64,000 nucleotides of DNA from Siphonodentalium dalli (GCA_032622095.1 CP136066.1:55890609-55954608), one strand, 5' to 3'. Shown: positions 37,701-50,507, numbered from the stretch's first letter. Notes: generated from the letters alone by a model not told the origin. Translations and numbers: made by a program.

Positions 37701-39783
37701 TTACTTCTCAATATATTTTATTGTAACACGTACGTCGTGATGTCCATACTCCCTGCATATATGCATTACTGATCTACATATTGATTAGAAGGGGTGTAAA
37801 TGGGGTGGTAGAATATTTGTGTTAAATTGTGTAATCCGCTAGAAGCTACAAGAGGCCGCCGAACATTTCATAAAATTAGTATTAGAATTTCCGCTTCCAG
37901 CGTGTGTACGGATTGTAGGGTGTCTACGTGTGTATCCTACGTAGGTACTACGTAGATATTCATGTGTATCATGTGGATGACCTAGCGAGGCGAGACGTCG
38001 TGAATATTACTTTAAATTCACACGACAGACGAGACACAAGGTTCAATAAAACAGAGTGAAAGCAATATACACGTGTTGAATTATTGACACAAACCCGTGT
38101 TGTATACCTCCAGAACTGTTGGTGATAGGCATATGTGACATTGCTTTAATCCAGCGAAGGGTTTCAGTTATCAATGTGTTCTATATATCACGAAGTTAGT
38201 CAGTTAGCACAAGACACCCGATTTTTTTACATTTATAAATGCCCATTCTCCAAACAGCATTCAGTTGTTATTAACAGAGGCTTTGGCAAACATGCGATTC
38301 ACCCACAATCACAAAACGACTAATGTTGTTTATATCCGTGTCTACAACTATACATATTTATACCATAATTGCTTGTTCTATTGTATGTATAACACCTATT
38401 TTGTAAACTTCATAATTACACCCTACTGTAGGTATTGAGCTTCCTACTGTGGGTATGAATTTCTACTGTGGGTGTAAATGTTCAAGCGTAATTTCATGTG
38501 TTAAACGTGTATACCCACAGTAGAACTACGTCGTAGTTAGCAAAATAGTTCCTATGTCACATTCATTTAAAATTGGAAGTTTTCATGATATCAATTAGAT
38601 ACGAGGAAAATTGCCTGCATTTCAATCAAATGTAGCTTGCTGGTGCTATATGAACTAGGAAACATATGAATGGTAATACCAAGTGACTGATCGGTCAGAA
38701 ACAGGCTGACGTCATGACAAATCACTACGCGTGACGCACATTCCATATAGCGTCGTGTTTTGTCTGATGAGGATACACATTCAAAGTAAACAGCGCAGTA
38801 GTTGAATTCGCGGAACAAATAGACAAAAATAATAATTATGGCATAAATAAAATACACGCATAGTAGCCGAGAGTACAAAATGTTCACCACTCATGGTATT
38901 GTGGTATTAACCACTCGCCAAAAGGCTCGTGGTTAAAACCACAGTTCCACTCGTGGTGAAAATTTTGTATTCTCGGCTACATGTGCTATGTGTGTATGCT
39001 ATATATCCACACTCGCACCAGTCAATCACCTGTAATAAACAACGACTCGAGTGTGTATAGTCACGTGGTCTGGTGCTAGAAGTTACAATCACTACATTCC
39101 TTACACTCACCAGAAGCTGAATCTCTCTATTAAAGTCACATGCCAGTTTGTGCCCCAAAACACCTAATAATATTCCCTTATGAACATTTCCGGTATCGAT
39201 ATAAGTCGATAAATACTTGAACTACCTTTCTACGAGCATTATATGTCCTGACAAGACGCATTGAAGTCATACAAAATACAACATTGAACACGATGTTTGG
39301 TGCCGAACAAAAACAGCCATGTGCACGCCATGGAATAATAAAGAGCATTTTGTGTTAGTCGATTCCTGATATAGTAGAAATAAAAAGCAGTTGTTTCAGT
39401 TTGGTTAAAACAAAATGAAAATAGCTGGAACATGGCTATGACCATAGGGTATTTTTCAGAGCATATGCAGCCGGTATATCAATAGTTTGTGTATTTGTCA
39501 ACGTATATCTTAGACCACCTTCCAGGTTACGTAGACGGAACTTGGAAGCTCGAATGAGCCATGTCAGTTAGGCACATATTTGGGTTTTATTGAGTTACTT
39601 GTTTCAGATGACCTAAATAATATCAAACTTGACCTTTATAAGGGGTATGGATATAAAATTGTATCACTATATCATGTTGATATAGTTAACTCGTTATATA
39701 TAGACACCATTGATATGAAGTTGGAAGTAAACAAAAACATCGTATTGGCTGCTGACTTCGCTGTCTGTACATTTAAAACTTGA
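31709..39783 (+). CDS. Secreted PAN/apple-like protein, three exons
   Basis: Exons: 31709-32011, 34048-34072 and 39608-39783, 167 residues in all. Exon 1 ends in phase 0 at GTGAGT. The 25-base second exon follows a pyrimidine tract and TTTACAG and ends in phase 1, also at GTGAGT. Exon 3 follows TTGTTTCAG, completes the codon and is open to TGA. Residues 1-19 (MNRLCLLVICCLLVGTATA) form a signal peptide. Cys54, 58, 64, 79 and 83, with SCATRCLRQNWCRTVTFF, fit the core of a PAN/apple fold (a carbohydrate- or protein-binding module), so an extracellular binding role is inferred. Exon 3 (DDLNNIKLDLYKGYGYKIVS onward) has one Cys and no recognised domain. Intron 1 carries a MITE and intron 2 an LTR element and a hairpin. 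Exon 1 is firm; the distant third exon rests on phase and acceptor fit, so an alternative 3' end is possible. Confidence 0.65.
33397..33660. mobile_element. MITE, family B, copy 2 (in intron 1)
   Basis: The ends TAACTCTTTCC and AGTATAGAAAGGGTTA match the family at 8741-8963, with a related interior (AGTATACATTGGAATGG). It lies within the first intron of the PAN-like gene, between the 32011 donor and the 34048 acceptor. Confidence 0.75.
34380..34834 (-). repeat. LTR of element A, left copy
   Basis: 455 bp, similar along its length to 37232-37690 but with many substitutions and small indels, indicating an old insertion. It ends TTCA where the other copy ends TACA. Shares CTTAGACATGATGAAATTTA with the right copy. 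Confidence 0.85.
34852..35160 (-). pseudogene. Protein-like frame inside LTR element A
   Basis: A 102-codon frame in the element's orientation, just inside its 3' LTR, starts MLIKFILSPYVTQNFNECRT and contains HVFVELIESYVFGPARIYD. The composition is protein-like. In element B the start region (about 43285-43310) and end region (about 41740-41880) are recognisable but separated and decayed. I cannot name the family. It may be an accessory frame or captured host sequence. Confidence 0.35.
37232..37690 (-). repeat. LTR of element A, right copy
   Basis: 459 bp, in the position of the 5' LTR if the element runs on the minus strand. Ends AGTGTTACA and is followed directly by the CTTT target duplication. 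Confidence 0.85.
37695..39607. other. Rest of intron 2, no exon seen
   Basis: AT-rich sequence with a CCCACAGTAG/CTACTGTGGG inverted pair (38430-38525), a hairpin (38863-38980) and a dispersed repeat (about 39150-39500) partly repeated at 40485-40660. No exon fitting the PAN-like gene's phase was found here. Confidence 0.5.
38863..38980. repeat. Palindrome (118 bp)
   Basis: GTAGCCGAGAGTACAAAAT pairs with its near-inverse ending at 38980. The inner stem has CCACTCATGG-type mismatches around a CCAAAAGG centre. Intronic. Confidence 0.8.
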
Positions 39784-40660
39784 TGTGATATTATGATTAA
39801 CTCAGATTACATCCATGGGTATGAGCTTGGCTTCACTCGTGGTTTGTTGATTTGATGACCTGTTTTTCTGCTTTCATTCTGGTATATGTGTGATTCTTAC
39901 AAGCAATTGCCATATATTATTTTCCCCGTGGATATACGGTAAACTTTCGTATTATTTTTCGTTCAGGTTTAAATTCACGCACCAATGGTACCACTCGAAT
40001 TTAAATACTAGTAAGGTAGCTAAAATTTAGTACACAGTACTAAATCAAAATGGTATAATATAACTAGTAATTGAAGTGCGTGTCCGTTTATATGTTCAGT
40101 ATGGTCGTGATATATGGCCTAGTGGCTAAAACTCTCAATCAATAAATCAATCAATAGATGTCTAGTCTATAGTGAGGTGAAATAAGTTGTCTGCGAAGAC
40201 GACATGATACGTTCAGTCATGTCTGGATTCTGGCCCGCAGAGACAAATGAAGTTTTTTCATAGATAACAAATGAAATTGATCTGATATGAACTTATGCAG
40301 GACCTATTCATAACAACTTACTGTTTATAAATAAATAAATATTTCAGTTGTCCATTGTCACATATCGGATAATGTGAAGTAGCAAATTCGGGCTCGGTAA
40401 TAATTTGTAACGTCACAAAATCAGACATAGTCTACATACGACCAAAAAGCGACGGCTTTGTTTCGTTACTATATATATGGGATCCAAACAAAAAACAAAT
40501 TGTTCCGTGTTAGTCTACCCCTGATATTATATAAATAAAGAGCGTTTGTTTCACTTTTGTGCGAACAATTTAAAATAAATAGTTGGAAAATGGCTGTTAC
40601 CATGTAAAGAATTGTTTTAGTGTATATGGAGCCGGTATATCAGTTTGCTAGATATGTTCA
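39310..40660. repeat. Diverged duplicate flanking exon 3 of the PAN-like gene
   Basis: The block at about 39310-39500 (AATAAAGAGCATTTTGTGTT, later AGCCGGTATATCA) recurs at about 40485-40660 in the same order and strand. The two copies bracket exon 3, so the exon lies between direct repeats. Confidence 0.5.
40141..40146 (+). promoter_or_regulatory. Possible polyadenylation signal
   Basis: The hexamer AATAAA lies 358 bases after the proposed stop of the PAN-like gene. Its position is plausible, but such hexamers are common in AT-rich DNA. Confidence 0.25.
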
Positions 40661-42229
40661 TTGCAGCGAGTCATGTCCGATGTATTTAATTAACTCCATG
40701 CGCAAGAACAATTAGCTTTGATGCCAATCGCAAAGGGCATCGGTTTTTGTGTTGAGCTTGCATCCACTGGGATTTCCACAGGTGTAGCCATAAACTGATT
40801 AATTCGTATCCATATATACTTATCACATGTGGTGCACTCAGAATATCAAATAACTGATTATATTTGGTTCAAACTGAGGTACACGTGGATCCATTGCTAT
40901 GAATATAGGCCTACGTGCCACCATGTTACGTTATGGTCACTGCTAATTTATCTTTTTCCAACATTTTTATTGAATAATTGGCTAATCCCAGTGTTACTAT
41001 ATACCATATTGATAGAGTCAGCACATAGGTTCCTACATCAATGGATGCATTTACACCAGGCAAATTTGAATCCATCAACACACCCTGCAGTTCGCATTTA
41101 TTTGAGAAAATGGCCGCTGCAGTCTTCTTGGATTTTACTCTTTGCATGACTAAATCCTTTGGCACACCCTACAGATAACATCACTTGTTCGATAGTCCCA
41201 AAACTTCATATGTATCTTCGGAACGACTCTAGATTCATCATATTTTTCCGAATTTCATTAAAATTATGGCCACCGACAAACATTGGCACACTATATAGGC
41301 CACATCCATCATTGTAACACTTCCAGGTTCTTTTACACTAAGTCGGCAACTCTCAGACATGACATTATAACATTTATTTACAAGTTAACAGCAAGGCAGC
41401 CACGGAGAATAACATATAATCATAACTACAAAGAAGAAGCATTTGTCGTAAGATATCTCGACCAGCAGAGCATGCTGGACTCACCAAGTATATATATGCT
41501 TAGGGACAACGCCCATGGCTTCCAGATGTCGCGTTTTGATCGAAACACGTGTGTGCCGCTCCGATCAAAACAGGTGAACAAAATACATTGTTTATTAGAC
41601 CAACGAACCGAGAGTCAATGACCTGGATCATTCACCCTGGGTTCGTTGTCCCTACATCAAGCCAGGGCAATGACCCCATCATATAGTTTTAACCATACTC
41701 ACGTCATCTACGGTCGAAAGTGTTAGATAACTCTTATCACCTTTTTCAAGATTTTTGTCCTAAGACAAAAAACTTGATGATTTCGTGATAGAGATCCAAA
41801 CTATCCCATTTGGAATATGGATAGCTCTGAATATAACACACAAGTTCCTAACACAGGAATGTCATAATCCGAAAAATGTTCCTTGGGGCGAAATCTGTTG
41901 ATAACAGGGTATTGTTCCATAAAGTTCCAAACACAGGAATATCATAATCCGTGAATAAGTGTTTGTTCTGTTTTCTTTTGGCTTTCGTTGATCCAGATCC
42001 AGCATTGGGGAAATAATGGTGCCTTTCCCTATAATTCCGTTTGTCCTGGCTATATTCTGAATAATCGCCTTGTTTCAGAACGAAAGTTAAATATTAAAGA
42101 TGAAATTTTAACTTGACCTTGAATTCGGGCGTAATTTTGGTTAAGGGTTTATAAAATGATGTCTAGTGTAGGACTTCATATGGCCGTTGTGTAAGAAACT
42201 AAAATCAATTAAGTCTGGTTAATGATCTT

Positions 42230-42730
42230 GGCATCAGCGTATAAAACCACGCTATACGTGTAAAACACATTTCATTGCATAGAAATGCTCATAGAACCGA
42301 TAAAGACCCTATATACCAGCATGTACAAATGCTCCATAACATAAACTTTTACAAAATCATTGGCATCGACGTGTTAAACCTCGCCGTTCGTGTCATATCA
42401 CTATCCCATTGTCCTGGAACGCCAATTTCAACATAACCTGTGGGTTGGGCTTAAAGGCCCTATATATACCAGCATGTACAAATGTTCTATAACATAAAAT
42501 TTTACAAAATCATTAGCATCGACGTGTTAAACCTCGCCGTTGGTGTCATATCACTATCCCATTGTCCTGGAACGCCAAATTAAACATCCCTATATATACC
42601 AGCATGTACAAATGCCCTATAACATAACATTTTTCAAAATCATTGGCATCGACATGTTAAACTTCGCTGTTCGTGTCATATCACTACCCCATTGACTTGG
42701 AACGCCAAATTCAACATAACCTGTGGGTAT
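42230..42730. repeat. Tandem repeat, about 3 units of ~150 bp
   Basis: Units near 42308, 42461 and 42594 each contain ATACCAGCATGTACAAATG, AAATCATTGGCATCGAC and TGTCATATCACTA. A partial unit precedes them. Inside LTR element B. Confidence 0.85.
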
Positions 42731-45078
42731 CAAGTCATTTCATTGACTACACGAATCACGGGCCGTGTATTGGGCATACCCGTCGAGTTACCTATAGTTT
42801 GTCAGCCATTAATTCTAACAACTATTCTGTAACATAACAACATATATATCAAGGACATTTTATATAAAGGCCATATATTTTATATACCTATTCCTTGTGA
42901 ATTTTTCCTGGCAGGAATTCGATACAACGAATTCTTTGCGTGATATCGCATATTCTAATTCGGACTGCCATTCACAACAGACATAAAATGTACACACTCG
43001 TTTTTTTGTTCACGTAACTAAATATGGGTCAGTAATTAAAAAAATCCAATCCTGATATGTCCCTTTAAACCAAATCAACAGTTCACCATACAAACATTAT
43101 TTTCCTGACCATGGCTAACTGCCAAATGGAATGTACATATATACCACTTTAATATCACAATTGAGACAGACTCCACAAACACCCCAATTTCTCTAACCGA
43201 TCACTAGCGGCAATGATAATGTTTTGTTCGCTCTAATTTTGACATACATGAATACATTCAGTGTTAAGTTGCCTATATTCTCGAAGGCGACATAATTAAC
43301 TTAGCACGCATGAATAATTACAACGGTAACTCGAAATGTATTGCTTTTGAATTCAATAGATCTGCCGAGTGAAAGGAAACTTGGCCATGAATAGGGTTGT
43401 CCGAGTTTCTTGCTAAGAAGGCACTGTGGCTAGTGGTGTCTAATTGCTTTTCATTGTTGCCTGATTTTAGATGGGGTATCAATTTGCGTGCATCAATGAC
43501 TTGATTTCTAGTGTTATCCATTGTGGTGTAAATTGTGGCTTTGTGAGTTTTTCCTATCTCGATTCAAGATTTCTTGTATGCGAATTCCCTGTGGGAAGGA
43601 TGTATTTATTTTTCAAAGACAATGTTTTCAACATAGCTACCGTCCAACTTGACTCACTGGTTGCTATCATTCTTATGTTCTGGAAGATTACATTGTCGTG
43701 AATTACTATTGATCCAATTGTCTTTAATCAGTATATTCTTCAATGAAATTATCAGGACTATTCGGATAAAATTCATTTTCTTTTCTGTGATATTTCCTTA
43801 AAGGTAAGTGTTGTCTTTTGATACCCCTAATATCTGGGTGAACCCACTTTTAAGCATAGCAGTGTTTCACTAACTTTTTTATATTTAGTTATTTGTTCAT
43901 GATATATTCTATTCCAGATATCCTGTGCCCCCCTAGACTCTCAGACATGATATGGAATCATGTCAGCACGTCCAGTATTACCCGCAGGTACTCTAGAATC
44001 CCGTAACATATTTAATCATGGCACCATCAATTTTCTATACATTCTGTTCTTCTGGTTACATATACATCGATCTATATATTTTTAAAAATCAACATTTTAA
44101 CCTAATCCGGGCGTGTCGTAACACAAAATACCACTAACCATCCATGTAGATATTCTTGCAAAACATTTGTACTATTTGGCTAACCTGAACATTCCCAAAC
44201 AATGGTTTCGAATACTTCAAACTTCAAGTATCTATATCTTGACTACAAATTATTTAATTTGAAATTTCTGGAATCACTTCAACTAACTTCTTTCTAAAAC
44301 ATATATTTCTCTGGGCGCAATCAGTCCCTTGACAAACTCATAAATAACTAACGTTTTCCAATAGATCATCCGAGTACAGTAAAACAAAACTTAATTTACC
44401 GACAGAACAACTGTAACTAATTTCCAAACTATGATTCGTTCAAAACCAGAACTCACCAAAATCATACCGATTAACATCCTAAAATTAGCAGTAAAATTTA
44501 CATACCTATATAACCTGCATAATGGTGAGACAATTTAATACCTGTTTAACAAGAATTTCCAACAACGTTTTCGTTCAGTGATTTACATTATTCAAAAATA
44601 ATTTATTTAAACCTCAAACAAGTTTACCAAAAGTATGTTAATACTATATGTAAATGCCTACAACTTGCTCAGAACAAACTACAAAGACCACAAAAGATTT
44701 ATTTTAAAACCAAAACTTATGTGTCATAAACCAGACTACATTTGTTTTTTAACAAACTCCTACAATATATACCATAATAGGCTTCAATAAACACTGTCTA
44801 AATTACCTAACCATAACTTTGTGACAAATTGTTTTTTACTCTGAAAATTTTCAACTAAATCCAACTTGTTTGAAAACAAGCAGACAGACAAACTAACAAT
44901 GTATTCACTGAACAACTTTTGCTTTACCCACATATTTTTCAAATAAAAACTAATATAATCGACAGATTACTCGATGTGAGAACTTTCTTATTCACTACAT
45001 CTGTATAATTCATAATTTAATAATTCACTGGGACTCATTCTCGTGCAGATTGTAACATCAAATCTTTTCCAATTCTTG

Positions 45079-46333
45079 TAGTCCAGGAGATATTGGTCGA
45101 CCTCTGCACCCCACAGGACTCAACTTCACCCCACTAATTTTTTTTCTTAATGTCTCCTCTAATTTTTTTCGGTTGTTAACAAGAAACAAAAGTGGCGCAT
45201 AGACTCCAGACAAGATGGCGTCCATCATGGCGGCCATTTTTTTTATATGCACCAGGTCTCTTTGATCGCCGTTATAGTAAAGATGATACCACATGCGGTC
45301 TTGCTTTCCGATCGATTCGTTATGCTAATACACAACCCTTACAAATTAGCCAAAAATCCGACACCAGAATTCAATATGGCGGCCAAGATGGCCGCCGAAA
45401 TGTGAAAATATGCTATTTTTCTGACATTTCACCACCTTTCGTTTGTCTCTGTGGGAAAATATTGGCATTATGGCATGATATTATATATTTGTCATATAGA
45501 AGAGTCATTGGCGAAGACATGGGGACCATAATATACATTCATTGTGGGATATTTTTGTCCGATATCACGTTTTCCCAAATGCTGGTATAATAGGTCAAAG
45601 CCGAATCGACGTTAATAAAGCGATGTAATGTTTCGAATCAATGAATGTTATTGCTATCATAACAACACCCATGCATATATATGTGCAGGAGATAGTCGAT
45701 CTAGGATTCCTCATATACCTGAGTTGAGAAATATTCACCCTAATCCAAGATGGCGACCAAAATGGCCACCAGAAATAAAAAATTGCCTAAAATCGCTGAT
45801 TTTAACATCAGTGAGCATTATTGTCATGATAAATCCACACCTACTTACTATTGTGAGTTGGGAACACTTAGGTGAAGAACTTTCCTTGTACCATATCCAA
45901 ATAAAAGTCCCCCAAATCCAAAATGGCGCCCACAATGGCGGACAGATTTTGAAAAATCACCGAAATTCCCTCATATTCACATCATTGAGCATTATTGTAG
46001 AGACAACTCCACCCATGCTTACAGTTGAGTTGTAAATACTGAGGTGAAGGAATTACCTTACATCTCATGCAACAATTGGTTTTCCAAATCAAAGATGGCG
46101 GCCAAAATGGCGACCGAAATTTGAAAACACGCCTGCATTCCTTTACTTTCTTACGATGGGCATTATTGTTTCGCGATTTCTACCCACCATTGTATGTTGA
46201 TGTGGAATAGTGATATGAAGTATTCATTAGGGTTTGGCAATTGATACTCACAGTCAAGATGGCGGCCAAACTGGCGGTCAGGGTGAAGTTGAGTCCTGGG
46301 GGGTGCAGAGGTCGACCAATATCTCCTGGACTA
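45079..46333. mobile_element. TAGTCCAGG fold-back element, copy 3 (1.26 kb), inside LTR element B
   Basis: Same ends as 9776-13870 and the same ~172-bp AAGATGGCGGCC units, so it is a short relative of that element that keeps little beyond one arm's array. TTG flanks it on both sides. LTR element A has the uninterrupted sequence around 36440-36460 (TTTCATTGGATAC), which gives an empty-site comparison supporting insertion with a 3-bp duplication. Open frames of 130-135 codons here are repeat readings. Confidence 0.85.
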
Positions 46334-47357
46334 TTGGATACCATAACGATGGACACTAATTTTATACCAGTGATTATTTATTATACAGGTATGGTAACAT
46401 TTGTCAAATTTAATAACGACGGCCAATTTACACAAAAATTTCGACCAGATATCATTTATTTCAATTTTAAAACAACAACTCGATCTAGACGGAACACAAT
46501 AATGCATACTTTCATAATTCACTGGGACTCATTTTGGTGCAGATTGTAACATCAATCTTATCCATTTTATTGAATACCATATAGCGATGGACACTAATTT
46601 TATACCAGTGATTATTTATTATACCTGGTAACATTTGTCAAATGTGATAACTATGGCCAATTTACACAACAATTTAGACCAGATATCATTTATTTTAAAT
46701 CGACGCAACGATTTCAAAACAACAACTTGACATAGACGCAACACAAGAGAAGCTTAGACAACTTCCGCGCAACGACAGTTTCAAAGCATACCTTATATGT
46801 ACAATTGACGCAACAATTGTAAACCAAAGATAAATCGACCTTAATGTCTATGAGGGGTTGTGAACCAGCCAATATGCAAATTATCTCATAACTCTTTCCT
46901 TCCCCGTGACTGCCCGCGTCCATTTCCAAGAATTCCAAGAAGTGTCTCGCTCACGGCACCAAGTCGGGGATTTAATACTCCCAGGTTCTTCCACACTAAG
47001 TCGGCAACTCTCAGACATGACATTATAACTTTATTTATACAAGTATTTACAAGTTAACAGCGGCAGCCACGGAGAATAACATATAATCATAACTACTAAG
47101 AAGAAGCATTCGTCGTAAGATATCTCGACCAGCAGAGCATGCTTGGACTTTCGCCAAGTATATATATGCTTAGGGACAACGCCCATGGCTTCCAGATGTC
47201 GCGTTTTGATTGGAACACATGTGTGTCGCTCCCATCAAAACAGGTGATCAAAATACATTGTTTATGAGAGTAACGAACCGAGAGTCAAGCCAGGGCAATG
47301 ATCCCATGATAGTTTGAACCATACTCACGCCATCTAGGGTCGAAAGTGTTACATCAT

Positions 47358-48988
47358 CCGATCGTCACCAAACTTCATATTTTTAAATTTCGTTGGAAAA
47401 CATGGCCACCAGAAGCCATCTTGGATTTTACTTTAAATATGTTTCTTTTCATGTTGACATCTATTCTTAGACATTTTAACATTTCCGAATTCCTAATCCA
47501 CGCCCGATAACCCTATATGCTGGTGGCTGTGGGTAGGCATATTGCTGTAGTGATATTGCGTGGCGGGTTTCTCAACCAAGGTATGTTTTAGATTAAAATT
47601 GATCAAATACGCTGTAAAAGGTCAGATTTTTTTATCACGTCAGATGCAGTAATGTCTGATTTATCAGTTGAACCTATTGGTAACAATTTGGCATTGTAGA
47701 ATACGTTGTTTGAAGACAAAATATCTCGGATTTTGTCGACTTTTTCAAACTTTCAAAGTAAACACACTCCCAAATTTGCTCAGCATGTCGATTTGTAAGT
47801 TATTTTCGTGGATACATGCGATATAGTATCTCAGTGACAAGACAAACATGACTGCGAACTCAAATAATGCATTTTTCAGTTAAAAAAAGCTATTTGACAT
47901 ACTGTCCCGTCAATATTTTGTGGTAGGCATATTGAATAGCCAAACACCGAGAGGATAGACATATGGCAAACACATATACGCATGTATCACAATGATCAAT
48001 AGTAGGCTGATAAAAACGCTTTTGTGATGCTATATTATTCACAGTGTTGTAAATTCACATCGTCCATGAGTCAGGAAACATACACTACTTATTTCCAAGA
48101 ACTAAATACTGGCAGTTGTAATGTAAAACGTTTTAACTGTGAACTAAATACTGTGACAAACTTGCAAAATGGGGTTTTAATTGAAAATGGGGAAAGTATA
48201 GCCCAAACTATTCAGCATATTGTAATGTAAAAAAATGAGCCATGCCAGCTTTGTGCAGTTTTCAGGCTGAATGGTCATGGTCCACTACATATAGATAATA
48301 TAGCTACCATTTATAGCCGGTTTAATTTTTGGCGTTCTGCGAAAGAATGGCGTTCATATATATTTTTTTTCTCTTCGACCAGAACGATTCATGTCTACGC
48401 CGGTTTATGGAATATAACCGCACACAAATAAATAACAGTATACGATGCTATTAACAATAATTCAATGTCCCGCCAATGTTAAATGTAGCTAATAGTTATA
48501 CATAACTTTATGTGGTATCAATATAGGTAAAGACATTGGGCTCAGAGAAATATCAGGTGCGAAAATTAGGGTACGCTAGAACCTGTATAGCTAGAGCATA
48601 CATATAGTGGACCTGAACCATGACCCAGTTATGCCGCATATATACATAAACAGGAGCACCGAGCAATAATACAACTGTGTGTGGGGCGTTAACTTAATTG
48701 TGTGGGCGCTGTTCTCTCATGGGCTATATATAGGAGGAATCGCCGTGAGATTTCGTGTGCATTTATAGTGGTAAATGTTTTTGTCAAGACCGTGGGGCAG
48801 GTTTTTGGGTGCGTCTAAAATTCACCGAGTACGATATCATATCGGAGAAATGATCACCTCAGAAAAAAAACATCGAGTTGTCATCGCGGGATGATTTCAG
48901 ATTTTCTGACATTTAAATCTAGGATTCTGCTTCTAAATGCAGAAATTAGTCAATAAATCTGATAAAATGTATTAAAACTTAGAAATAA
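47358..48988. other. No gene seen
   Basis: AT-rich. 47499-47532 (CGCCCGATAACCCTATA, then CTGGTGGCTGTGG) matches 51531-51565 in reverse complement. A 68-codon plus frame at 48024-48230 is unremarkable and was not called. Confidence 0.5.
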
Positions 48989-50498
48989 TTAGTATTTATT
49001 CAGTTTATTATGAAATAATAGCACAAATTTGAGCGGGTTTTGCAACTTCCGTTTAAACTGTAATGCATATCTCAGAAATTTCATGCTCTGTCCCGTATTC
49101 GAATCGCCTCTTTGTTTCCTCGTCTGGGCTTGGTTTATCGTGCCATTCCAGCATTCTGATATTTCATGTTGGGATTTTAACAAACCGGCTCCAACGGCAT
49201 TGAAAGCGGTACTACCCGTAACTTTTGCTGTCTTCCTCAGTGCAAACCATTCGTCAGTTCGTTGTTTCATATGCTCACTTTCCGACCCTGTATAATGTTC
49301 ATTGAGTTCATGAAGGTTCAGTTGCTCAGACACCACAACATAATTGGAAGGACAACAAGATTCCTGCTTCCCATTGTATTGAGTACACTTCCAATATGTG
49401 ACAGTTCTGTTGCGATTTCCAAACTGTCGTCAAAATGTTGGATGAATTCGCTTCGTTTCGTCCGCATCAAACATATTACAGGCTGAAACCTGGACTTGAT
49501 CCAATTACTGCCAGCCAGCTTCTAGAACTTGTCTTCTGTCAGTCGAGCTGATTCAGCACCGTCCTTTAGATTATGGTTGATATCGGCCATTCTTGTCACC
49601 AACGCTTGCAAGAGGTTAAGTAGTTCAACTGCCGATGAGTTTGGTATCATATTCAACAGTTTAATATCGTCCACTTCCATTCGTTCGGCTCATGCATTTG
49701 ATCACCATCGCTCTATCGTCCAACAGTGCTGTCTTATTTTGCTTTAACGTCGGTTCAGTTTCGTGGCCCCAGCAATCGACATCTCCCATAATCTTCCCCT
49801 TACCTCTGCATATTTTTTTCCCATCAACCGCTATTTTTATTACTTTTCGATCCACATTTTCTGCAATATTCTGAATTGCTTCGTCACAAATTCCAGGATA
49901 AGCAACTCTTGTTGCTTCCGGATATCTCATGAACGATGTATTCGATGTGGAAAACCAATTTACCACATCCAGGAAAAGGAGATAGCAAATGTTATCAAGA
50001 GGTAACTCGTCCTGTGCAACAAAACGATTAAACTTCATAAACATGTCGACCTGGCCCTCGAGTTCTAGATTTCGTAACACATCGGGTAGCATCCTGGAGA
50101 GTTGAGATAATTCTACGGGCATCATCATTAAAGTTCATGGTGTCGCTGTCAAGTTCATCGAGATCATCGTCATCAATCATCGAAACTATCATGGTCTCGG
50201 AACCAAAGTCGAGCGTCCTTTTAACTGGTGTGTTTAACCTTTTCACCTTCGAATGAATATTGAGAATAAATGTGTTTTCATTATTCACAACAATACGTTT
50301 CCCCTCCCGTTCTAAGTCCACCGGAGCTATTCCCGAATGAACCTTTTTGGCATATTTTTCTGTCCCACTTTTTGTGTCGAAAATACTTTCCAGATACCGG
50401 AGTTCTTCGTCTTTGTGTAAATCAACAATATGATCAACGATATTCTCGAGGTCAGCAAATTTTGTCCCGCAGTTAAAACATTTATATTTGAGTGCCAT
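48989..50498 (-). pseudogene. Broken gene: C2H2 finger plus YqaJ-like nuclease
   Basis: The start at 50498 gives MALKYKCFNCGTKFADL, a finger completed by HIVDLH, then an acidic region. A splice acceptor (CGTTCTCGTTTCAG) ends 9 bases upstream, implying an upstream non-coding exon. Near 50100-50150 the frame shifts into LSRMLPDVLRNLELEGQVDM, YLLFLDVVNWFSTSNT and IAVDGKKICRGKGKIMGDVD. It breaks again before NLLQALVTRMADINHNLKDG, has a stop after LTEDKF and ends with RTDEWFALRKTAKVTGSTAF. The last motif resembles the start of YqaJ/lambda-exonuclease-type nucleases; the rest of that domain is missing. The order matches, from memory, a multi-copy invertebrate family, probably mobile in origin. Frameshifts and truncation make it non-functional. 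Confidence 0.7.
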
Positions 50499-50507
50499 GC
50501 TTGCAAC

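Larger units (their letters stand above)
41313..47353 (-). mobile_element. LTR retrotransposon B (6 kb), degenerate and nested
   Basis: Terminal direct repeats 41313-41727 and 46971-47353 are related to those of element A (shared CACTAAGT, CTCAGACATGA and TGTAACACT/AGTGTTACA ends). TCAT flanks both sides (41309-41312, 47354-47357). On the minus strand, the sequence just inside the right LTR reads TTGGTGCCGTGAGCGAGACA, a better primer-binding candidate than in A. The interior shares blocks with A (for example 43230-45060 with 35160-36560), plus a tandem repeat and an inserted TAGTCCAGG element. No reverse transcriptase is recognisable. Confidence 0.85.

Noticed and set aside
40829-41149. 106-codon plus frame before LTR element B
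   Set aside because: It overlaps a phrase (ATCTTGGATTTTACT-like) that recurs after the element at 47430-47460 and looks like dispersed non-coding sequence; composition is Trp/His/Leu-rich without a domain.
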